DNA from: Pseudomonas khorasanensis
Lineage (GTDB): Bacteria > Pseudomonadota > Gammaproteobacteria > Pseudomonadales > Pseudomonadaceae
Direction: 5' to 3'
Assembly: GCF_014268505.2 (NCBI RefSeq)
Contig: NZ_JABWQP020000002.1
Coordinates: 434,001 to 498,000 of the forward strand
DNA length: 64,000 nucleotides
Shown: positions 59,280-64,000 of the stretch, piece by piece
How the letters are laid out: each line of letters opens with the position of its first letter
How positions within the stretch are numbered: the first letter of the stretch is position 1
Notes under the pieces: model-generated
Databases searched by the model: none
What the model was told of the DNA's origin: nothing
The model's input: the letters and a program-made list of their open reading frames with translations, nothing else
Position numbers and translations under genes: made by a program

Positions 59280-60886
59280 ATTCGATCTTCCTGCGTATCT
59301 ACGGCGGCATGTGCGCCGCGCTGATTCTGGTGGCGGTGCTCGGTGTGCTGGCGCTGAACCTGCTCAATCAGGTGCGCAGCGAGCAATACCGCGAGCGCCT
59401 GGCCCATGGCACGTTCTCGTTGATGGCCGACAACCTGCAACCGATGAACCAGACCGAGCGTCACCGGGCCCTGCTGGTGTGGGAGCGCTTGCTCGGCATT
59501 CCCCTGACGCTGAAGAAATTCGCCGAAACCGATCTCGATCTGGCGCAGCGCACCCGGGTGCTGCGCGGTCAGGCGCTGGTCGAACAGACCGGGCCGCACG
59601 CGGCCAAGGTTTATCGTCTGGTCAGCGAAAAAGAACAGATGATGTTGGTGGGTGAGGTGCAGCAGATCAGCGAGCAGCTGGCCCGGGCGACAATTTATCT
59701 GCTCGCCGATGAACTGGTTCGGGTACCGGTCGGCGAGCAGCCCAAACGTCTGGCGCAAATAAAGAAAGAAAAGGGCTTCGGCTTCGACCTGCGTCTGGTC
59801 ACGGTGAGTGAGGCGGACATGGACGAAGACCAGAGCCGCCGCGTCGCCGAGGGCGATACGGTGATGGCGCTGGGCAAGGGCGGCGACTCGATCCGCGTGT
59901 TTGCCGGTATGGTCGGCACGCCGTGGGTGCTGGAAATCGGGCCGCTGTATCAGATGAACCCGTACCCACCGGAATGGCTGGTGCTGATTGCCGCGCTCGG
60001 CCTGACGCTGATCGGCCTGATCGTCTATCTGCTGGTGCGCCAGCTGGAGCGGCGCTTGCGAGGGCTGGAGGCCGCCGCCACGCGCATCGCCAAGGGCAGC
60101 CTGGAAACCCGCGTGCCGGCGCGCGGTGCCGATTCGGTCGGGCGTCTGGCGTCTGCGTTCAACGGGATGGCTGAGCACTTGCAGCAGTTGCTGGCGATCC
60201 AGCGTGAACTGGTGCGGGCGGTGTCCCATGAGCTGCGCACGCCGGTAGCGCGTCTGCGCTTCGGTCTGGAAATGATCGGCTCGGCAACCACGCCGCAAGC
60301 GCTGGAAAAATACCGCGAAGGCATGGATCACGACATTGAGGACCTCGATAAGCTGGTTGACGAAATGCTCACTTACGCGAGGCTGGAGCAGGGCTCACCG
60401 GCGCTGACCTTCCAGCGCATCGATCTCGATGCGCTGGTCAATCAGGTGATCGAGGAGCTGGCGCCGTTGCGCGCCGAGGTCACGGTGCAGCGCGGCCTGT
60501 GCCTGTCGGCGGTCGACAATGACGGTGCCTGGGTCGAGGCCGAACCGCGTTATCTGCATCGAGCGTTGCAGAATCTGGTTGGCAACGCGATGCGCCATGC
60601 GCGTTCGAAGGTCACTGTGAGTTATCAGGTCGGGCAGTTGCGCTGCCGAATTGACGTCGAGGATGACGGGCCGGGGGTTCCGGAGGTGGCGTGGGAGCGG
60701 ATTTTCACGCCGTTCCTGCGCCTGGACGACAGCCGCACGCGGGCGTCGGGCGGGCATGGATTGGGCTTGTCGATTGTGCGGCGGATCATCCACTGGCATG
60801 ACGGCCGGGCGATCATTGGCAAGAGCAAGAGCCTGGGTGGGGCTTGCTTCAGTCTGAGTTGGCCGAGGAATCAGGAGCGCCGCTAA
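59276..60886 (+). CDS. Membrane sensor histidine kinase (RstB-like)
   Basis: 536 aa. TM1 at about 8-30 (MCAALILVAVLGVLALNLL), a periplasmic domain of about 200 residues, TM2 at about 233-255 (WLVLIAALGLTLIGLIVYLL), HAMP (RRLRGLEAAATRIAKGSLET), HisKA with phospho-His in RAVSHELRTPVARLRFGLE (near 318) and HATPase (NLVGNAMRHAR, VEDDGPGVPE, GGHGLGLSIVRRI). GTG start at 59276 overlaps the regulator stop. It ends before an inverted-order REP doublet. Confidence 0.93.
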   Translation: MNSIFLRIYGGMCAALILVAVLGVLALNLLNQVRSEQYRERLAHGTFSLMADNLQPMNQTERHRALLVWERLLGIPLTLKKFAETDLDLAQRTRVLRGQALVEQTGPHAAKVYRLVSEKEQMMLVGEVQQISEQLARATIYLLADELVRVPVGEQPKRLAQIKKEKGFGFDLRLVTVSEADMDEDQSRRVAEGDTVMALGKGGDSIRVFAGMVGTPWVLEIGPLYQMNPYPPEWLVLIAALGLTLIGLIVYLLVRQLERRLRGLEAAATRIAKGSLETRVPARGADSVGRLASAFNGMAEHLQQLLAIQRELVRAVSHELRTPVARLRFGLEMIGSATTPQALEKYREGMDHDIEDLDKLVDEMLTYARLEQGSPALTFQRIDLDALVNQVIEELAPLRAEVTVQRGLCLSAVDNDGAWVEAEPRYLHRALQNLVGNAMRHARSKVTVSYQVGQLRCRIDVEDDGPGVPEVAWERIFTPFLRLDDSRTRASGGHGLGLSIVRRIIHWHDGRAIIGKSKSLGGACFSLSWPRNQERR

Positions 60887-60911
60887 GATTCGGGGCAGCC
60901 AGGATATTGCC

Positions 60912-60977
60912 TTCGCGAGCAGGCTCGCTCCCACAGTGGGCTGCATTTCTAGATGTGGGAGCGAGCCTGCTCGCGAA
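60912..60977. repeat. REP doublet 8, reversed arrangement, short spacer
   Basis: Inverted copy 60912-60935, 18-bp spacer, forward copy 60954-60977, between the convergent kinase and PPTase genes. Confidence 0.94.
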
Positions 60978-61003
60978 GGGGCCATGACAGGCAGCCCAAA
61001 TCT

Positions 61004-61738
61004 TCAGGCTCGGATGCTGACCAGACTCAACAACTGCCCATCCTGCACGCCAAACTGTGCCTCCAGTTCGGTGCCGTTGCGCCACTCGTTCGACAGATCG
61101 GTCAGCAGGCGCAACCGCACCTGGCCCTGCTCGGTCCATTCCAGCACTTCGGCGTGCTCGAAGTAAAAACGCTTCTGCACGATCGGGTAGAGCGCTTTGA
61201 ACAGGCTTTCTTTCACCGAAAACGTCAGCGTCACGCACAGCGCCAATTGATCCGCAGAGGCCGCTGCCATGCGCTGCATTTCTGCCGGAATCAGGATTTC
61301 CCCTGCCAGGCGCTCGGCGCGTTCGCTGCTCAGCAGGTTTTCCAGGTCCATGCCCAGGCCACGCCAGTGCTGCTTGTTGGCAACAATGGCTGCGGCGCGA
61401 CCGGTGCTGTGGGTGATCGAGCCACAGATATGCGCCGGCCAGACCGGGGCGCGATCCTCGCCAATCGCTGGCACCATGTCCATGCCTTCAAGCTGTTGCA
61501 ACGCCGCACGGGCGCAGATTCGCCCGGCGAGAAACTCTGCCTGGCGCTTGGCCACTGAGCGCTGAATGCTCGGCGGTGGCGGGACGGCGCTGCGCTGGAA
61601 GTCATCACCGAGTAATCGCGACGGGTCGAAATGGGTGCTGAGCAGCACGGTATCGGGCAATACCGTCGGCAACGGCCAGTGGCTGTCGAGCGCGGTGCAG
61701 CAGGCGGGCAGGGCGGGGGTGGCATTCATGGCGGGCAT
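61004..61738 (-). CDS. pcpS: 4'-phosphopantetheinyl transferase PcpS
   Basis: 244 aa Sfp/EntD-type transferase that activates acyl, peptidyl and aryl carrier proteins; in P. aeruginosa PcpS serves both fatty-acid and siderophore synthesis. Motifs are AKRQAEFLAGRICARAALQQ, the ATRxAP-like GEDRAPVWP, the Mg-binding D/E pair in GLGMDLENLL and the catalytic FSVKESLFKALYP. I start at the ATG 61738 (MPAMNATPALP), by comparison with the P. aeruginosa N-terminus; 61729 is an alternative. No strong ribosome site is visible. Confidence 0.92.
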   Translation of the reverse strand: MPAMNATPALPACCTALDSHWPLPTVLPDTVLLSTHFDPSRLLGDDFQRSAVPPPPSIQRSVAKRQAEFLAGRICARAALQQLEGMDMVPAIGEDRAPVWPAHICGSITHSTGRAAAIVANKQHWRGLGMDLENLLSSERAERLAGEILIPAEMQRMAAASADQLALCVTLTFSVKESLFKALYPIVQKRFYFEHAEVLEWTEQGQVRLRLLTDLSNEWRNGTELEAQFGVQDGQLLSLVSIRA

Positions 61739-61782
61739 TTTGCCGGTTAGTCGGGGCAAGGTCGAGAATCGCGGTGAAGCTT

Positions 61783-61858
61783 TTCGCGAGCAGGCTCGCT
61801 CCCACAGGGGATTTTCTGCGCGACACAGATCCAGTGTGGGAGCGAGCCTGCTCGCGAA
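61783..61858. repeat. REP doublet 9, reversed arrangement
   Basis: Inverted copy 61783-61806, 28-bp spacer, forward copy 61835-61858, between pcpS and the dienelactone-hydrolase-like gene. Confidence 0.94.
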
Positions 61859-61882
61859 GGCCGCGCCTCGGTCGTTACTGGC

Positions 61883-62674
61883 TCAGCCGAAAACCTTCTT
61901 CAAGAATGCCTGCATATCCGCCCAGGATTTTTCATCCGCTGCCTTGTTGTAGCCAATGTCCGGCCCGCCGTGTTCGCCATGGCTCAGGCGATCGGCGTCC
62001 GGATTGCTGAAGCCGTGTTTGGCGCCATCAAGGCTGACAAACGTGTAGTCGGCGCCGGCCTTGTCCATTTCCGCTTTGAAGGCAGTGACATTGTCCTGGG
62101 TGACCATGCTGTCGAGCGTACCGTGCTCGACCAGAATCTTCGCCTTCACGCTGCCCGGGGTTGCCGGAGCCTTGGTCGCCAGTGCACCGTGGAAACTCAC
62201 CACGCCGGCCAGCGGCACGCCCTGGCGCGCAGCGTTCAGCACCACAGCCCCGCCGAAGCAATAGCCGATGGCTGCCAGTTTGCCGGTGTCGGTTTGCGGC
62301 TGCTTCTTCAGCAAATCAAGGCCAGCGGCAAAACGTTTGCTGGCCGCGTCCGCATCCTTGGTCGCCGCCTGCATGAACGCCATCGCATCTTTCGGGTGCT
62401 CGGTATTCTTGCCTTCGCCATACATGTCGATGGCCAGTGCGCTGTAGCCCAACTGGGCCAGATCCCGGGCGCGGCGCTTGGCGTAATCGTTCAGTCCCCA
62501 CCATTCATGCACCACAACGACGCCCGGACGCTTGCCCTTGATCGCATCGTCATAAGCGTAGTAGCCGATCAGCCGGGTGCCGTCGGCGCTTTGATAGGGG
62601 ATTTCTTCGGTCTTGATCGCAGCCTGGGTGAGGCTGCTGATGATCAGCAGAGTCAGGGCGAGGAACAGGCGCAT
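61883..62674 (-). CDS. Exported dienelactone hydrolase-family protein
   Basis: 263 aa. Signal peptide at about 1-18 (MRLFLALTLLIISSLTQA), so periplasmic. Alpha/beta-hydrolase of the dienelactone hydrolase group: VVVVHEWWGLNDYAK (oxyanion loop), the nucleophile Cys in GYCFGGAVVLNAAR, an acidic residue in EHGTLDSMV and the His in DGAKHGFSNP. Family members hydrolyse diverse lactones or esters; the natural substrate is unknown. Gene follows a REP on the minus strand and shares an upstream region with the divergent oprH. Confidence 0.88.
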   Translation of the reverse strand: MRLFLALTLLIISSLTQAAIKTEEIPYQSADGTRLIGYYAYDDAIKGKRPGVVVVHEWWGLNDYAKRRARDLAQLGYSALAIDMYGEGKNTEHPKDAMAFMQAATKDADAASKRFAAGLDLLKKQPQTDTGKLAAIGYCFGGAVVLNAARQGVPLAGVVSFHGALATKAPATPGSVKAKILVEHGTLDSMVTQDNVTAFKAEMDKAGADYTFVSLDGAKHGFSNPDADRLSHGEHGGPDIGYNKAADEKSWADMQAFLKKVFG

Positions 62675-62721
62675 GGTCGGGTCTCCTTGGGGTAAGTGGT
62701 CAGAACAGCCTAGTCGATCTG

Positions 62722-62760
62722 GTTCAGGTCAGGTTCAGAGACGGTTCAGGGGCGGTACAG
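62722..62760 (+). promoter_or_regulatory. Four tandem PhoP half-sites upstream of oprH
   Basis: GTTCAG at 62722, 62733 and 62744 plus GTACAG at 62755: starts exactly 11 bp apart. PhoP boxes are direct repeats of six bases with 5-bp gaps, so this could load two PhoP dimers. Confidence 0.8.
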
Positions 62761-62817
62761 GGGAGGCTCAGTAACCTTGCGCCATACCCAAACAGCACTG
62801 TGAAAGAGGAAATACCC

Positions 62818-63423
62818 ATGACTCGTTTAAACAAACTGCTGCTGGCTTTTACCCTGTTAGGCTCCAGCATCGCGGCGAATGCCGACGACACCCGTAACTT
62901 TGCCGGGCTGACGTTCGGCCAGACCAGCGACAAGATCGATAAGTCCCACGCGCTGAACAACAACCTCGACCACCCCAACGCCACCGGGGCCATCGATGGC
63001 AACAACACCTACGGCGTGCGCCTCGGGCAGCAAAACAGCCAGGGCCGCTACTACGCCACTTACGACAACGTTTCCGGCTCGCACAATGGCGTTAAACTGC
63101 GCCAGGAAAATTTGCTGGGCAGCTATGACCTGTTTTATCCGGTGGGCGGCAGCACCAAACTGTTCGGCGGCGCCACGGCCGGTCTGACCAAGCTGACTCA
63201 GGATTCGCCAGGCTTCAGTCGTGACAGCGACATCGGTTACGCCGTCGGCGGCCAGTTCGGTGTCCTGCAGCAAGTTTCGCAAAACACCTCGGTGGAACTC
63301 GGTTACCGTTATCTGCGCAGCAACGCCAGCACCGAAATGAAAGAGAGCGGCGGCAGCAAGCAGGGCTCGCTGGACTTGACCAGCAGCGCGCAGACCTACC
63401 TGTCGGCCAACTACTATTTCTAA
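62818..63423 (+). CDS. oprH: Outer-membrane protein OprH
   Basis: 201 aa. Signal peptide at about 1-22 (MTRLNKLLLAFTLLGSSIAANA); eight-stranded beta-barrel with alternating strands and a C-terminal Phe (LSANYYF). Recognised by similarity to P. aeruginosa OprH in RYYATYDNVSGS, KLRQENLLGSYDLFYPVGG, TKLFGGATAGLTKLTQD and YRYLRSNASTEM. It binds LPS and stabilises the outer membrane when Mg2+ is low, protecting against polymyxin-type peptides. The ATG at 62818 has GAGGAAA upstream. PhoP half-sites precede it; phoP follows beyond a REP. Confidence 0.94.
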   Translation: MTRLNKLLLAFTLLGSSIAANADDTRNFAGLTFGQTSDKIDKSHALNNNLDHPNATGAIDGNNTYGVRLGQQNSQGRYYATYDNVSGSHNGVKLRQENLLGSYDLFYPVGGSTKLFGGATAGLTKLTQDSPGFSRDSDIGYAVGGQFGVLQQVSQNTSVELGYRYLRSNASTEMKESGGSKQGSLDLTSSAQTYLSANYYF

Positions 63424-63439
63424 GTAGTTGCCAGGTCAA

Positions 63440-63529
63440 TGTGGGAGCGAGCCTGCTCGCGAAGGCCATTGGTCAGTCGATTTCCGGGTTGACTGATCCA
63501 CCGCTTTCGCGAGCAGGCTCGCTCCCACA
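63440..63529. repeat. REP doublet 10 (oprH-phoP)
   Basis: Forward copy 63440-63463 and inverted copy ending at 63529, between oprH and phoP, which form one operon in P. aeruginosa. Confidence 0.95.
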
Positions 63530-63567
63530 GGTTGTGTGGGGAGAGTTCAAGTAATGGGGAGAAAGGC

Positions 63568-64000
63568 ATGAAACTGTTGGTCGTTGAAGATGAGGCGCTG
63601 TTGCGTCATCACCTGCAAACCCGCCTGACGGAGAGCGGTCACGTGGTCGAATCCGTGGCCAACGCCGAGGAGGCGCTGTACCAGACCGGACAGTTCAACT
63701 TCGATCTGGCGGTGATCGATCTCGGCCTGCCGGGCATGGGCGGGCTCGATCTCATCCGCCAGTTGCGCTCAGGCGGCAAGACGTTCCCGATCCTGATTCT
63801 CACCGCGCGCGGCAACTGGCAGGACAAGGTCGAAGGCCTCGCCGCCGGTGCCGACGATTACGTGGTCAAACCGTTCCAGTTCGAAGAACTCGACGCACGC
63901 CTGAACGCGTTGCTGCGCCGCTCCAGCGGGTTCACCCAATCGACCATCGTCGCCGGTCCGTTGCTGCTGGACCTCAATCGCAAACAGGCGAGCCTCGATG
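63568..64000 (+). CDS. phoP: Response regulator PhoP (3' truncated by window end)
   Basis: First 144 codons of an OmpR-family regulator. MKLLVVEDEALLRHHLQTRL at the start, phospho-Asp51 in LAVIDLGLPGMGG and Lys in DDYVVKPFQFEELDARLN; the winged helix lies beyond the window. It has a GGAGAAAGG ribosome site. Position after oprH identifies it as PhoP of PhoPQ, which responds to Mg2+ limitation and cationic peptides. The phoQ kinase is expected just outside. Confidence 0.93.
   Translation, partial: MKLLVVEDEALLRHHLQTRLTESGHVVESVANAEEALYQTGQFNFDLAVIDLGLPGMGGLDLIRQLRSGGKTFPILILTARGNWQDKVEGLAAGADDYVVKPFQFEELDARLNALLRRSSGFTQSTIVAGPLLLDLNRKQASLD

Overview
The window is chromosomal DNA from a Pseudomonas of the P. 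fluorescens group. The evidence is the gene content and order (aotJQMOP-argR, aruCFGDB-x-E, alaS-lysC-rsmA-tRNA, amrZ, flgZNMA-cheVR-flgBCDE, nrdA, pcpS, oprH-phoP) and ten copies of the group's palindromic REP doublet, core GTGGGAGCGAGCCTGCTCGCGA. Almost all of it is core genome. I see no prophage, integrase, IS element, CRISPR array or rRNA.

Layout. 1-5.3 kb: arginine/ornithine ABC importer (aotJ partial, aotQ, aotM, aotO, aotP) and its AraC-type regulator argR. 5.3-10.0 kb: one 1571-codon minus-strand gene for a DUF6543/dermonecrotic-toxin-like protein with two leucine-rich-repeat modules but no NEL ubiquitin-ligase domain. 10.3-18.2 kb: the arginine succinyltransferase pathway (aruC, aruF, aruG, aruD, aruB, a small His-rich protein, aruE), preceded by two exact matches to the ArgR half-site. 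18.3-19.1 kb: a second-type lumazine synthase under an FMN riboswitch. 19.4-24.9 kb: threonine aldolase, alaS, lysC (with a likely internal beta-subunit start) and rsmA/csrA. 24.9-25.4 kb: tRNA-Ser(GCU) and two identical tRNA-Arg(ACG). 25.4-29.9 kb: a small secreted protein, mgtE, amrZ, a lone phnN, two tiny membrane proteins and tRNA-Arg(CCU). 29.9-38.1 kb: signalling genes, namely a 1380-aa CheB-CheR-PAS-kinase-receiver hybrid, an LprI-like secreted protein, a receiver-TPR regulator and its coupled kinase. 38.3-41.1 kb: a glutamine-synthetase-like ligase and an MFS transporter. 41.2-49.0 kb: flagellar/chemotaxis genes flgZ-flgN-flgM, flgA, cheV-cheR and flgBCDE. 49.5-54.6 kb: a 1712-aa RTX-repeat protein. 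54.8-64 kb: nrdA, a two-component pair, the PPTase pcpS, a secreted dienelactone-hydrolase-like protein, oprH and the start of phoP.

How the genes work together. Arginine import, its regulator and its main aerobic catabolic route lie within 18 kb. The flagellar block shows its regulatory tiers in sequence: sigma-54 sites before flgA and flgB sharing an identical 15-bp core, and a sigma-28 site before flgM. nrdA has two NrdR-like boxes 32 bp apart and a perfect DnaA box. oprH has four GTTCAG-type PhoP half-sites at an exact 11-bp period.

The least ordinary parts are the RTX gene and the LRR toxin-like gene. The RTX gene contains two 637-bp copies differing at only two positions by eye, and sits where flgF would follow flgE and nrdB would follow nrdA in other pseudomonads. 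Functions come from motif recognition and remembered family features; no database search was possible.
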